Shown piece by piece: positions 47,437 through 59,732 of a DNA stretch of 64,000 nt; the stretch's first letter is position 1; every line of letters starts with the position of its first letter. Made by a program: the position numbers and the translations under genes. A model generated the notes under the pieces. It saw nothing but the letters and a program-made list of their open reading frames with translations, did no database searches and was not told the DNA's origin. This DNA comes from Hygrophila difformis (lineage: Eukaryota > Streptophyta > Magnoliopsida > Lamiales > Acanthaceae): positions 38,464,945 to 38,528,944 of the forward strand of contig JAOANR010000009.1 in assembly GCA_030278955.1 (NCBI GenBank), in the 5' to 3' direction.

Positions 47437-49572
47437 TCACCTCATCGGACTTCCTTGTGTCCTTCACTGACAGGGTTTGTCCTTCATATTTCGCCTTCAT
47501 CAGCTCCTCATGTGCCCAGCCAGTCGACACAGTAGTGCCACTCAATGCGGCGCTGTGCCGCTCCGTAAACCAATCAGCAATAGTTGCACGAATGACGTCG
47601 AGCATTGAGCACACATGCAACCTTCGCGCCCACTTCAATATGTGGTCCATGCTCTCTACGGGATTCGTCGTCATCATGTCATAACGACGAACAGGACACC
47701 TCACACGCGCAAACCGCGCTTCCCCTACTTTCTCCAGTAGATGCGTATATGCGGAAGGACACTGCTGCTTCAACGCATCCATGTGACTATTATAATCTGA
47801 ATTCTTGTATGCATAGGTAGCCGATGTGAACAGATCCTTCACTCTCTTCCCATACCGAGCTAGATTGGACTTTATGTGGAACGTACAGAGGACGTGGCGT
47901 GCATCTGGTAACACCTGCTCAATCACAGTTCCAATGCACTTCGCCCCATCGGACACAATCAACACATCTTTCTGCAGGTGTAGTGCCCGGTGTAATTGCA
48001 ATAGAAACCACCGCCACGTCTCAATTGACTCCGTTGGCCCAACAGCGAATGCAAGCGGGAATAAGTGATTGTTTCCGTCTTTCGTTACCGCCACGAAGAG
48101 GACACCCTTGTACTTGCCCTTTAAATGTGTCCCGTCGATTCCTATGAAAGGCCGCATCAGTGGCCACCCAGCAATCGAGGCACCCAGTGCAAAGAATGCA
48201 AGCCCGAATTTCCCCTCCATGTCCACCGTGTAATCCGTCACCGTATTTGCATTTGACTCCTTCAGCATGTGTAGGTACGAAGGGATCATCTTGAAAGAAC
48301 TGTCGTGATCCCCAAAAATTGAGCAAATTGCATGGTCCCTAATCTTCCGGGCCATTCCGATCGAGACATTGACGACTTTTTTCTGCAGCTTTCTCTGAAT
48401 CATTAAAGGCTCTAACGTCTTCTCCTCGACAACAATATCTGCGGCATAATAGCTGCCCAAATGTCTCGATGGGAGTGTCGTCGGATTAGGCGTGTCTGGG
48501 TCTGCACTGCACGTATGCGGGACCAGTCTGTACACCGTCGAAAGCGATGCCGTTCCCCTTGCTCGCATCTGAAATTCGCAACCATCAACCCTACACCTCA
48601 CGCAATACCTCGACTTATCCGACTTCCACGTATCGAAACCACACCTAGCATCCACAAGATATTTTGTCAGCTTTTCTTGTAATTTCGCCTTCGTTGGGAA
48701 GACTGAGCCGACTACAAATGATGTGTCCACAGTCTCTTCCACGTGCTCGTCCACCAATCGTTCCGATAAGTCGAAGTGTGGCCGCGGAAGGTTCCACATG
48801 ACTCATGTCTGGGACAATGTATGCTTCTTCAGTCCTCGGCCAAACCGGACTATGCCCTGCTTGCAGCCCGGGCCGCCCCTCTTTCTCGACACGTTCCTTA
48901 TTCCGCTCTTGGTCTCTGAGGATATTGTAATACTGTTCCACACCACCGTAACGCAAGGGTGGGTCTGGATCCTCTTCAGCCTCCGATCCCGAGCTACTCT
49001 CCTCGGCACGTGCTGTATTTCCAGCATCCTCCGCATGGCCATGCTCTACGGCATCTCCGCCGAGATTCACCACCGGTTCCAGCACCTCATCGTATTGTAA
49101 ATGCCTCCCTCCTTCACTGATAACACTGCTCGGATATCCAGCAAAATTACCCATAGCGCTTCTTTCGTATACATTTTCACCAACCGCTCCGTACCCGTGG
49201 CTGCTCTCTGCTACATTTGCATGCCCAAACATATTCATTGTCGGGGTCGTGCCAAATATGCTCTCCATCACACTTCCCGACTCTAAATTGGCGAATGGAA
49301 AATTTCGTTCGGCGTCATAATTTGTTGAGTGTTGTGTATCTTGTATCCCTTATATTAAAAACAATTTCACAAACACATGTAAACCTTATAAAATTACTTC
49401 AACATAATATGTAGATGACGTATTTCAACCACACTACAGTGTATCCGTTAAAACAAATTTTACTAGCGGTGTAAAAATAAAACTTACGGTTCAGACCTCG
49501 CTCTTCCTCGTCGTGTGAATACCACTCGCCCTGGTACCATGTGCTACCGCTTAGCCGCTCAAGCCAAGACAT
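47417..49572 (-). pseudogene. Mutator-like (MULE) transposase, 3' end lost
   Basis: Cut-and-paste transposase. The main frame (48799-47417) has a WRKY-GCM1-type zinc finger (WKSDKSRYC, C69, C74, H95, C97 of this frame). The DDE core follows: D222 in IDGTHLKGKYKGVLF, D284 in VSDGAKCIG with CTFHIKSN after it, and E382 in TTNPVESMDH. The C-terminal SWIM zinc finger is missing: the last eight residues (VTEVQEV and neighbours) are encoded by the truncated LTR of D. Upstream 48787-49348 is in another frame (EDPDPPLRYGGVEQYYNILR, acidic), a frameshift lying near 48790. A 139-base GT-AG intron (49349-49487) joins it in phase to exon 49488-49572 (MSWLERLSGSTWYQGEWYSH). More 5' exons may exist. Confidence 0.85.
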
Positions 49573-50770
49573 TGTTCTGTGTAGTGGATCAATCACCCTT
49601 AAGTAACAACATAACAATTTTACCGATGTATTAATACACTTAAATAAGATCACAATAAAAAATAATAAAGTGTAGATAAATTCTATTACAATAATAAAAT
49701 ATGTTTAATAGTAATAACAATAATTTTTTAATTATTATAAACTACAATATGTTAATAATTTTTTCAATAATAATAGCAATAATAACAATAGTAATAATAA
49801 TGATAACACCAATAAGACTATTATTATTAGTAACACTATTCTTATTAATAACAGTAATTACTAATCTCCACTATAACACCAATAATTTCCTGGAAAGGAC
49901 CGTGCAAGAACCAACAGATTCGTGGGCGGCCAGCTGGACGAACCACACATTTAACATGGACCTGTGGTTCGTGGTGCACACATCGACCACGAACCTCATA
50001 CCTTACCACGGATCCTGTGGTTCGTGGTTAGTGGTTCGTGGTTGCAAATGGACCACGAACCACAAAGATTACCACGGTCCCAGTGCTTCTCTAGGACCAC
50101 GAACCGCAAAATTACAACGGCCCACATATTTTACACTTAAATAACACAACAAAACAAACGATAATAAATTACTTATTTAATATAATTATGATAATTAATA
50201 ATAATACTAATACTAATAATAACAATAATAATATATAACTCACAAATGTAACAAATACTTAAGTTATTAGTAACACTGTAAGTATTAATAATACCAACAA
50301 CAACAATATTTATTAAGTAATAATAATAGTAACCATTAATTTATTAAGTAATAATAATAGTAACCATTAATTTAAAATTAAGTAATAATAATAGTAACCA
50401 TGAATCTAGAATAAATAATACCAACAACAATAATATTTATTAACATAAATTCTGAAATTATAATAAAAGAGAAAAAATAATTTAAAATCTGTGACGTAAA
50501 ATAAAAAAAAGAAAGAAAGAATATCATACGCAACCATGAATTTAAAAAAAAAAATCACTTTTCTTTATTTACAAAATATAATATGATGACTACAAAAGGG
50601 AATTTAACTAAATTAGTACATACCATTGCTAAAGAAACCATAGATCTACAATTTAGGCTTAACAAAACCAACATCACTCATTACACACATTAAATAACTT
50701 AGATCCGAAACGAAAACTAACAATTTATTTAGACAACCATTTCAAAGCAACAATTTAAAGATAAATCTCT
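49573..50770. other. AT-rich region with GGTTCGTGGT palindromes
   Basis: 49680-49860 and 50140-50560 are degenerate AAT-type AT-rich DNA. Between them, 49880-50110 holds many copies of GGTTCGTGG and its complement CCACGAACC in both orientations. No gene. Confidence 0.6.
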
Positions 50771-50850
50771 TACCGAGTGGTCGTACCCTGGAGCCTTAAT
50801 TCTTCAATTCTTTGTCTCACTGGATGCTCCCAAAATGCGCAAGATAAATC
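50771..50850 (-). pseudogene. Possible exon upstream of the MULE gene
   Basis: Minus strand: between an acceptor-like TTATAAG and the donor CTCG|GTAAGAG (about 50773) it reads FWEHPVRQRIEELRLQGTTT. It could be an upstream exon of the MULE or of a plant-mobile-domain protein. Weakly supported. Confidence 0.25.
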
Positions 50851-50939
50851 TTGCTTCCCTTATAAATTTCTCCTGTTAAACATGAATGTTGGACAGTGCA
50901 AATGAAAGAGTATAATTTAGAGATCCAAATTTATTGGTT

Positions 50940-51300
50940 TCATCCATGGTGGGTGGTCAGGAATAAATTTTGTCCACCATGCCGGGGGTCGGGATAATAA
51001 TACTAGGTTCGTAAAAGAACCGCTTCAATGACCGAACCACTTTCCCGTTTCCCAATGCCTGATGGGGAATAAATCCAGCCCCACATCTGGGCAAAGGTTC
51101 GTGCGAATCACATGGACCGTGGTCAATGTAAAAAACCACGAATCCATTGCCACGTAGAACCGTGGTTCGTCTTCAACACTTAGGGCTCGTGGACGGTCCC
51201 TGCCATTGACGACGACCCAGCCGTTCTTAATCACCCTTACTAATTAATCCCATGGATCGTGCTTCCTAACCCGGTTCGTATATGAACCAACACACGAGCC
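50940..51300. repeat. Second cluster of GGTTCGT/ACGAACC inverted repeats
   Basis: Small palindromes such as GGTTCGTAAAAGAACC (51005) and GGTTCGTATATGAACC (51272), plus ACCGTGGTTCGT and CCATG/GTGG words, recur. They may mark subterminal repeats of the MULE or another DNA transposon. The minus-strand reading here is probably chance. Confidence 0.45.
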
Positions 51301-52248
51301 AGGGCCTTTTTGGCCTTTCCGGATACAAAAATTAAGGAATTTTGGCGGCTGGCAAAATAGAGTATTGTCAGGATTTGACCGGGCACTGCGTGTTCGGACT
51401 CTAATCCAAAAGGGGGAGGGCCCTATTTCTTTCTTCTTTTCCTGCGAAAGGGCAAAGGCACTGCGATATGTGGAAAGTTTGGCCAACTTCTGATGAAATA
51501 ATTTCAGTGCGTTAATGGGGAAATATAGGAGTATGTAATTATTACCAGTTGCACACACACATGAAATTATGCTAAAGGACATGATGAAAAAGTTCTATCT
51601 GACCACGGTCCCTACCTTGACCGATTAATTATTGCTGTTCCTTTATTTCAGGTATTAAAACATGTGTCTCTGCTCATATAAATTCAATTTATTTATTAAC
51701 GGTATAAAGAATTTTCATAATAAATAATAATAATAATAATAATAATAATGCAATATATGTGCGTATATATTGCATTCTACCAAAATAGAAATAGAAATAA
51801 AAATATTGTTTTTAGCCTATAACTTCTCAATAGAATTTGCAATTAAAATAAATAGATAAATAAAATACAAATACATAAAAATAAAAAAAACATCACCAAA
51901 CTCGGTTAGAGATGCTTCAGAGGTATCACTAATTGCAGTTATTTTTTTACAGTTAATAGTTAATACATTTGACAGATCGTTAAAAATGAAAATATAAATG
52001 GATAAAGAGAATTATCCATTTGTTTCTTTCGGTCAAGAAATGGCCAAAAACAAAGCAATATACAGTCCTAGCCTAAGAGGACTTTCCTATTGATTATTAT
52101 TCTTCCTTTACTTCTCAAAATAAAACTGTGCAAAATGTTTTTCTTTTCTTCTTCTGACTGTCCTTTCCATTTCCACCTGAATTTTATTTTCTCAAATGCC
52201 CCCTTTTTAGAATCACATGTAGTGTAAGAACATAGTTATATATGCCAT
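51301..52248. other. Non-coding AT-rich DNA
   Basis: No gene recognised. Contains a short AAT microsatellite at 51723-51749. Confidence 0.5.
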
Positions 52249-52511
52249 TAGTGGCGGATCCACAAAATTTTGTAAGTAGCGTCCCAAAAATAGTGGAAGC
52301 TAGCTATATTTAAATTAGGGATTGTAATTACAACACAAAAATATGAAGGAAAACTTGGTTGAATAGAATGATGTGGTGTCACGTAAAAATTAAGTGGTGT
52401 CACCAAACATAGTTTAATTAAATGTATAAAAAATTCCACTTTAAAATAACAGTTTCATCAATTTAAGTGGTGTCCCGTGCCACCACTTATTATAGTGTAG
52501 ATCCGCCCCTG
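52249..52511. mobile_element. hAT-type MITE
   Basis: Flanked by the 8-base duplication TATGCCAT (52241-52248, 52512-52519). Inverted ends are TAGTGGCGGATCCAC and, from the right, CAGGGGCGGATCTACAC. It has no coding capacity. Eight-base duplication and CAGGG ends fit hAT. Confidence 0.8.
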
Positions 52512-52535
52512 TATGCCATGTAAGTGAAACCCGCC

Positions 52536-53473
52536 TGTTAGAATAGTGGCCCAATTCTGAAGCCCAACCGGCCCATGAAGCTTTGACTGAGGCCCAATGT
52601 CCTAAGTATTTATACTCCCTCTTAGCCGTCCACCCCTTAATCTAACCCTCATTTCTTCCATTCCCCTCCCCTGTGCGGCGCCCCCTCCCCCTTTTTCAGT
52701 ATTTCCTTTCCCCTTTCTTTGTGTTTCTTCAACATTATTAGGCTAGATTTGTTCTTCCTTTTGTGTTTGAGAGAGTAAAAGGGCCGAGAGGTGTAAGGGG
52801 GTTCATGGGGTGTGGTTCACCGGAGTTGGGTTTGGTGAAGGGGCTGTGTGTCTCTTCGGATTAGAGCCTCGGTGACTAGGATCGCCGGAAAAGTGGTTTT
52901 CCGGCGAAGGGTTTGAGGGCGACAGGGGCTGTGGAGGCTCAACGTGGGCTGTGGCATAGGTGGTGGCACAGCGGAAGCTGTGGTGGCCGGCGGTGTTCCG
53001 GCAGCGGGCTGTTGGAGTCCGGCGTGGTGGTTTCCGGCGCCTGTGGTGGTGGTTTCCGGCGGAGCTTAGTGTTCTTGTCGAGTGTTGCTCATTTGGGTGC
53101 TCCGAGCCTACTTGTGAATAGATCTTATAGATCTATTTGGTATCCTTCCTTCCCTTATCATTTGTTGGTATTTTCTTGTTCCACTAATACCTTTTGTAGA
53201 TTCGGAAAAGTGGAGACTCAAAGGAAGGGTATGGACTGAAAACGAGGACGAACGGAGCAGATCTTGGAGGCGTCGGAATCTGTCCGCCGGAGGCAGATCA
53301 GATCCGGCCAGCAGCAGCCATCCAAGGCCGTTTATGCTTCTGTTTTCTGTTTTCTGTTTTCTTATTTTTTTGAGTGAACATGTATTGGTGAGCAAGCCTT
53401 GTAAATCCCATAGTTGTAGGGCCTTTAAGGTTTGTAATAGATAGGTAAACAGGGTCTTCGGGTTTACCCAACA
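52536..53473 (+). repeat. Copia 5' LTR
   Basis: TGTTAGAATAG...TACCCAACA, 938 bases, including a likely promoter region and a GC-rich GGTGG/CCGG middle part. The reading frame across 52913-53239 is present in both LTRs and is not a gene. Confidence 0.95.
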
Positions 53474-53488
53474 GTGGTATCAGAGCCA
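53474..53488 (+). promoter_or_regulatory. Copia primer binding site
   Basis: GTGGTATCAGAGCCAT directly after the LTR, complementary to initiator-methionine tRNA. Confidence 0.95.
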
Positions 53489-54140
53489 TAGGCCACTGTG
53501 GGACGGGGATTGGTCAAGGCATCCCCGCAAGGTATATTAGCTTGATCTCACTTTTACAGTTTTTGAGCTCATTTACTTTCCTGGAGGGGAATACTCCGGG
53601 GTGTTGTGAATGTGTTGCTGGAAATATGTGATTTTCATGCTTGAAGCTTTGTGCTCTTGAATCTGGTGTATTCTGCTTAAACTGTGTTGTTTTAGATCTG
53701 CCATAGCTGTTGAAACTGCCTTTCTGTGCTGTCTTGGTGATCTTGCTTTTTCTGTGTGAAATGTGCTTTCTGTGATTATTCTGTGCTTTGTGCAATATTT
53801 GGGATTTGAGTATTTTTTGGGGACTGAAAATTAAATTTCAGATCTCTGAAAAGTAGTTTCTGAAAAGTGCATTGAGAAGTGTGCATTTTTTTGGGAATCT
53901 GAAAAATCCTTGAAATTTGAAATCTGACCGTTGGAGCTATTTGGGCCACCCAAAATTTAATTTGGGCCTGTCCAAAAGCTGGGTCAAGTCTGAAAAATTT
54001 TTGGGCTCCCAAAATTAATTTGGGTATGCTTAAAAATTTAAAAGGATGTTATATGCTATAGGGTTGAAGTAATTGTGATTAGTTGGCTAAGTGTTTGAGC
54101 ACTTGTTTGCTCATTCTGATTAAAAAGGCCAAACACAATA
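53489..54140 (+). other. Copia leader
   Basis: Untranslated leader, T-rich, with no supported ORF. Confidence 0.7.
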
Positions 54141-55226
54141 ATGGCTTCTACCTCAAATAGCATAGTTCCTTTTAATGGAAAGAACGACTTCAGCATCTGG
54201 CAAGTTAAGATGCGTTGTGTTCTTGTCCAACAAAGAAATTGGAATGCAATAGACCAACTCTTTGATGACGAAGTTACTGAAGCTAAAAAGACTGAAACTG
54301 ATGAACTTGCTAAATCTGCCATTATTCTTAGTTTATCTGATGCTGTGCTTAGAAAAGTTAGTGATTGCAAAACAGCCAAGGACCTATGAGAGAGGCTGTC
54401 TGAACTGTATGCTGAGTCATCTCTGTCATCTAGAATATTCCTGCTTGGTAAATTTTTTAAATTTAAATTGGATATATCTAGAGACTTAGATGAGGGTTTA
54501 GATAGTTTTACTAAACTGGTTCAAGACATAAAAGCAACTGGTGATAAGCATATTGATGATTATGTGCCTATTGTGTTGTTGAATGTCATCCCTGATTCAT
54601 ATTCTGATGTGAAATCTGCTATCCAATATGCTAGAGATGATTTGACTTTAGATCATGTGATAAAAAGTCTAAAGAACAAAGAACTTGAAATGAAGAATTC
54701 ATCTAAGCATTCAGATAAGGTGTTTAACACTAGGGGTAGGTCTTGGAAAAAGAGTAATCACCAACAGCAGAACGATAGGGGCAGAAGCAATGTTAGGGGT
54801 CAGTCTAGATCTTATAGATCTAAATCAAAAGGTAAATCTGATAAGAAATGCTATAATTGCGGTAAGAAGGGCCACTTCATTAAAGATTGTAGACTCCCTA
54901 AGAAAGAGAAGAATCAAATTGATAATCATAACAATGATGTTAATGCTGTGACTGATGTAGCAGTTAGGCATGATGAGCTTTTGATGGTTCATGATATGAA
55001 TTGTTTTTCTGATGTTAATATGGCTAAAGATGCTTCTAAATCTGTGTGGTTGTTAGACTCAGGGTGCACCTCCCATATGTCTCCTCATGTTGAATTATTT
55101 GAATCCTATCAACCTGTTGAAAATGACTTTGTGTTCATGGGTAATGACAATAGATGTCCTGTCTTAGGTATAGGAAAAATTGTCTTACAATTTGAGAATG
55201 GACTAGATTCTGCCTTGATTCTGTGA
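54141..55226 (+). pseudogene. Copia gag and protease, one stop codon
   Basis: Starts MASTSNSIVPFNGKNDFSIW, the usual Copia gag opening. A TGA at 54387-54389 interrupts it where family members have tryptophan; the same frame continues on both sides. The zinc knuckle CYNCGKKGHFIKDC is at 54849-54890. The protease active site DSG (WLLDSGCTSHMS) is at 55056-55064. The frame ends at 55226, where a frameshift leads to the next segment. Encodes capsid and the maturation protease. Confidence 0.9.
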
Positions 55227-55945
55227 AACATGTGCCTGATTTGTCTTACAATTTGATTTCTCTTGCAACCTTGCAGAAGAAAGGTTTAGAAGGGAGAATT
55301 GGTAATGACATGATTAAAATGTTCAAAGGGAATTTGATGTTGTTTAAGGCCATTATCAAGAATAATCTTTTTGTGATTTCTAATGTGGTTAATTGTGCTC
55401 TTGCTGCTAGTTCTAGTTCTAATAAGGTGAAAGAGAATACACTTTTGTGGCATGCTAGACTAGGGCATATGAGTGACAAAGGCATGAAATTTCTGAAAGA
55501 TGCTGGTTGTTTAAAATCTGATTTATGTGAAGTTGATCTTTGTGAATCATGCTTAGATGGTAAACAACATAGAGTGTCTTTTAACTCTTCATATCCCGTT
55601 GGGATAAAATCCACCCGTGTACTGGAGTACATTCATGCTGATGTGTGGGGTCCATCTTCGACGCCCACACATGGTGGTAGAAGATACTTTTTATCTATCA
55701 TGGATGATTTTTCTAGAAAAGTTTGGGTATTTCTCATGCAAAACAAATCTGATGTTTTTGGGAACTTTAAACACTGGAAAGCTTTGATTGAAAATCAAAC
55801 TGGTTTAAAGATTGGTACACTTAGGACAGATAATGGGCTTGAATTTGTAATCATCATATGGATGCTTTGTGTGCTGAATCTGGTATTAGAAGGCATAAAT
55901 CTGTTCCTTACTCACCTCAACAGAATGAGGTCATTGAAAGAATGA
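55223..55945 (+). pseudogene. Copia protease end, pre-integrase and integrase first part
   Basis: Frameshifted continuation reading HVPDLSYNLISL, the GAG-pre-integrase zinc site (LWHARLGHMSDKGM with LCESCLDGKQH) and the integrase core with aspartates in HADVWGP and RTDNGLEF. A one-base loss just after RTDNGLEF (near 55848) shifts to the frame of the next segment. Confidence 0.9.
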
Positions 55946-58221
55946 ACAGAACTTTATTAGAAAAGGTTAGGTGCTTAATGGCACCTACTGGCCTTTCTAA
56001 GAAGTTCTGGGGTGAAGCACTGATGACAGCTGCTTACTTAGTTAATAAATCACCCAATGCCCCTTTAAATGGTAAATCTCCTGATTCTGTCTTTTTTGGT
56101 AAACCTGTTGATTATGAACATCTAAGAGTGTTTGGATGTTCAGCTTTTGTGCATACTAGTAATGATAAATTGGACCCTAGAACCAAGAAATGCATTTTCT
56201 TAGGTTATCCTGAGGGTACCAAGGGTTACAGGTTGTTTGATAGATCAGGGGGTGGTTTTAAAATCATTGTTAGTAGGGATGTGATTTTTAATGAATCTGA
56301 ATTTCCTATGGAAGTTTTTGAGAATGATAGTACTTCTGTTGAGGTGGAGTCTCCTTCTGTGGAACATTCTGTGAATTTGCCTGCTCCCATTGTTGTGCGT
56401 AATGTGATTAAAAATGCTGAGATTGCTGATCCCAATTTGCATGTGAATGAGGAACCCATAACTGATACCCATGATATTGATACTCATGATATTGATGAAG
56501 GTGGAGCTCAGAATGAAGAAATTATCCCTGAAAATGATTTGAATGATTTTAGTGATTATATGCTGGCTAGGGATAGAGTTAGAAGAGTAGGTAGAACTCC
56601 TGCTAGGTTATCTGATTGTGTTCTTACCGCTTATGCTATGGTTGTGTGTGAAGAACTTGATAATCTAGAGCCTAAATCTTATTCTGAAGCTGTTAAGTCT
56701 AAACAGGCTAGTAAGTGGCTTAGTGCTATGAATGAGGAAATTGAATCATTACATAAAAATGAGACATGGCTGTTGATTCCTAGGGCTGATAATATCTCTG
56801 TGATTGATTGTAAATGGATTTTTAAAATCAAACAGGAAACCTATGGTGAGAGGTTTAAGGCTAGGCTTGTAGCTAAGGGCTTTACTCAGAAAGAGGGTGT
56901 TGATTATTCTGAAATATTTGCACATGTTGCTAAATTCACTACTATTAGAGTAATGCTTGCCTTAGTTGCTCATTTTGATTGGGAGCTTATACAAATGGAT
57001 GTTAAAACTGCTTTCTTGCATGGTGATATTGATAAGAAAATTTGTATGAAGCAACCTGAAGGTTTTGTGGATAAAACCAAACCCAATCATGTATGCCTGT
57101 TGAAAAAAGCTTTGTATGGACTAAAACAAGCACCTAGACAGTGGAACATTAAGTTTGATAAATGCATGAAAGACATAGGTTTCATTAGATCTAAATTTGA
57201 TCACTGGTTATACTTGAAGAATGTGAATTCTGTACCTATGTTCTTACTGTTGTATGTTGATGATATGCTGCTTGTTAGTCCTTGCATGAAAAGCATTGTT
57301 GAAGTTCAAAATTGTTTGAACAAAAGTTTTGACATGAAGAATCTAGGAGAAGCCAAATGCATTCTTGGAATTCATATAGTTAGGGATAGGGCTAATTCAA
57401 CCCTAATCCTTAACCAGGCTGAATATGTGAAGAAAATTCTCTCTAGATTCAAGATGTCAAATGCTAAACCTGTTGGCTGCCCTCTTGCTTCTCATTTCCT
57501 GTTGACTAAAGAACAGTGCCCTAAAAATGAATCTGAAATGAAAGATATGGAATCTGTCCCTTATGCTCATGCCATTGGTTCTGTTATGTATTTGATGATT
57601 TCTACTAGGCCTGATTTAGCATATCCTATAAGTTGTTTGAGCAGATTTATGGCTAATCCTGGTAGACCACATTGGGAAGCTCTGAAATGGTTGTTGAGAT
57701 ACTTAATCAAGTCTATGCAATACTCTCTGTGTTTTGCTAAATGGAATGATGATTTATTTGTGACTGGTTATGTAGACTCTAACTTTGCTAATGATAAGGA
57801 TAGTAGGAAGTCTACTACATCCTATGTGTTTACTGTAGGTGGTTCTTGTGTGAGTTGGAAATCTCAATTGCAACCTGTTGTTGCCTTGTCCACTACAGAA
57901 TCTGAATTCATTGCCATTACTGAAGCTTTTAAAGAAGGAATATGGTTTAGTGGTCTGATGCATGAACTAGGATTAAAGAATGAGATAATCATATATTCTG
58001 ATAGCCAATCTGCCATTCAGTTAAGCAAACATCCTGTTTTTCATGATAGGTCTAAATATATTGATGTTAAGTACCACTTCATTAGGGACAATGTTGAGTG
58101 TGAAAAACTGAAACTGGATAAAATTGCTTCTGAATTTAATCCTGCTGATATGGGAACTAAGTGTTTGCCTGCTGAGAAGATGATGTCATGCATGAAAATC
58201 CTTCATTTTGACTTTGGCTGA
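55858..58221 (+). pseudogene. Copia integrase end, reverse transcriptase and RNase H
   Basis: 787 open codons. It begins with the third integrase residue (QQNEVIERMNRTLL) and continues to the reverse transcriptase (WIFKIKQETYGERFKARLVA, QMDVKTAFLHGDI, catalytic YVDD at 57253-57264). RNase H then follows (GYVDSNFANDKDSRKSTTSY, STTESEFIA, YSDSQSAIQLSKHP). It ends MKILHFDFG at 58221. Every catalytic motif is intact in this part; only the connection to gag is broken. Sequence style fits the Tork/Tnt1 lineage. Confidence 0.9.
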
Positions 58222-58350
58222 TATGTTTCTGATGCATGACTTACTATTTTGTGTATATTGTTAATATGTGACAGGGGAGTGAAGGTACCAAAGGCGATGA
58301 CGAAAATGCCCCAAATTGAGCACACTCGGTTCTAGTACAGAAATTGGGCC

Positions 58351-58361
58351 AAGGTGGAGAT
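58351..58361 (+). promoter_or_regulatory. Copia polypurine tract
   Basis: AAGGTGGAGAT directly before the 3' LTR start. Confidence 0.9.
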
Positions 58362-59298
58362 TGTTAGAATAGTGGCCCAATTCTGAAGCCCAACCGGCCC
58401 ATGAAGCTTTGACTGAGGCCCAATGTCCTAAGTATTTATACTCCCTCTTAGCCGTCCACCCCTTAATCTAACCCTCATTTCTTCCATTCCCCTCCCCTGT
58501 GCGGCGCCCCCTCCCCCTTTTTCAGTATTTCCTTTCCCCTTTCTTTGTGTTTCTTCAACATTATTAGGCTAGATTTGTTCTTCCTTTTGTGTTTGAGAGA
58601 GTAAAAGGGCCGAGAGGTGTAAGGGGGTTCATGGGGTGTGGTTCACCGGAGTTGGGTTTGGTGAAGGGGCTGTGTGTCTCTTCGGATTAGAGCCTCGGCG
58701 ACTAGGATCGCCGGAAAAGTGGTTTTCCGGCGAAGGGTTTGAGGGCGACAGGGGCTGTGGAGGCTCAACGTGGGCTGTGGCGTAGGTGGTGGCGCAGCGG
58801 AAGCTGTGGTGGCCGGCGGTGTTCCGGCAGCGGGCTGTTGGAGTCCGGCGTGGTGGTTTCCGGCGCCTGTGGTGGTGGTTTCCGGCGGAGCTTAGTGTTC
58901 TTGTCGAGTGTTGCTCATTTGGGTGCTCCGAGCCTACTTGTGAATAGATCTTATAGATCTATTTGGTATCCTTCCTTCCCTTATCATTTGTTGGTATTTT
59001 CTTGTTCCACTAATACCTTTTGTAGATTCGGAAAAGTGGAGACTCAAAGGAAGGGTATGGACTGAAAACGAGGACGAACGGAGCAGATCTTGGAGGCGTC
59101 GGAATCTGTCCGCCGGAGGCAGATCAGATCCGGCCAGCAGCAGCCATCCAAGGCCGTTTATGCTTCTGTTTTCTGTTTTCTGTTTTCTTGTTTTTTGAGT
59201 GAACATGTATTGGTGAGCAAGCCTTGTAAATCTCATAGTTGTAGGGCCTTTAAGGTTTGTAATAGATACGTAAACAGGGTCTTCGGGTTTACCCAACA
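58362..59298 (+). repeat. Copia 3' LTR
   Basis: 937 bases, nearly identical to the 5' LTR; changes are mostly single transitions. Confidence 0.95.
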
Positions 59299-59419
59299 CC
59301 GCCAACTACCAAAAGTTTAGAGATGTAACTAAAAAAAGATATTATTATGGACGTATGTATATATAAAAAGTTAAACTAGCTAGATATGTTGTCGAAACAC
59401 AAGTCACAACAACATATAC

Positions 59420-59575
59420 TACTGCCAAGGTTGGTCTAGTTGTGATTAACGCTGGACTTGGTAGGAAGAGTATGATTCGATCCCTGCTACGAGAATTGGG
59501 AGAGGAATGGAACTACTTTGATGCCATAACTTGCTCCTAGGTAGAAATTAGTGGTTGATCTTGAACTGTAGTAAA
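59420..59575 (+). mobile_element. Possible tRNA-derived SINE
   Basis: An A-box-like TGGTCTAGTTG at 59432-59442 and a B-box-like GATTCGATCCC at 59474-59484 are spaced about 31 bases apart, as in tRNA-derived SINE promoters. No tRNA fold is complete. No clear target duplication found. Confidence 0.5.
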
Positions 59576-59732
59576 ATAAGATAGTTGAATTTTTACTTTT
59601 TTGAATTTAGTAAAGAGAGCTTATCTTCTAAAATAAAATAGTTACATTGATAGTTTAATTTTTACTTTTGAATTTATTAAAGAAAGCTTATGAAATAAAA
59701 TATTTACATTAGGATATGCTTTGCACGTAGAA

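Larger units (their letters stand above)
52536..59298 (+). mobile_element. Copia retrotransposon (Tork/Tnt1-like), complete but frame-broken
   Basis: A full-length Ty1/Copia element of 6763 bases flanked by CCGCC (52531-52535, 59299-59303). LTRs are 52536-53473 and 58362-59298, with primer site, gag, protease, integrase, reverse transcriptase, RNase H and polypurine tract in Copia order. LTRs differ by about six substitutions and one indel, so insertion is recent. Three lesions break gag-pol. It inserted some 20 bases from the hAT MITE. Confidence 0.95.

Noticed and set aside
51025..51234. Minus-strand frame with plausible composition (RTNLCPDVGLDLFP)
   Set aside because: It lies across the GGTTCGT palindrome cluster, has no splice context I trust and no known family.
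52913..53239. 108-codon frame repeated at 58739-59065
   Set aside because: It is inside the Copia LTRs, so it is duplicated with them; composition reflects GGTGG-rich DNA.
59432..59484. tRNA gene
   Set aside because: A- and B-box-like words are present but no cloverleaf can be drawn; a SINE remnant is more likely.
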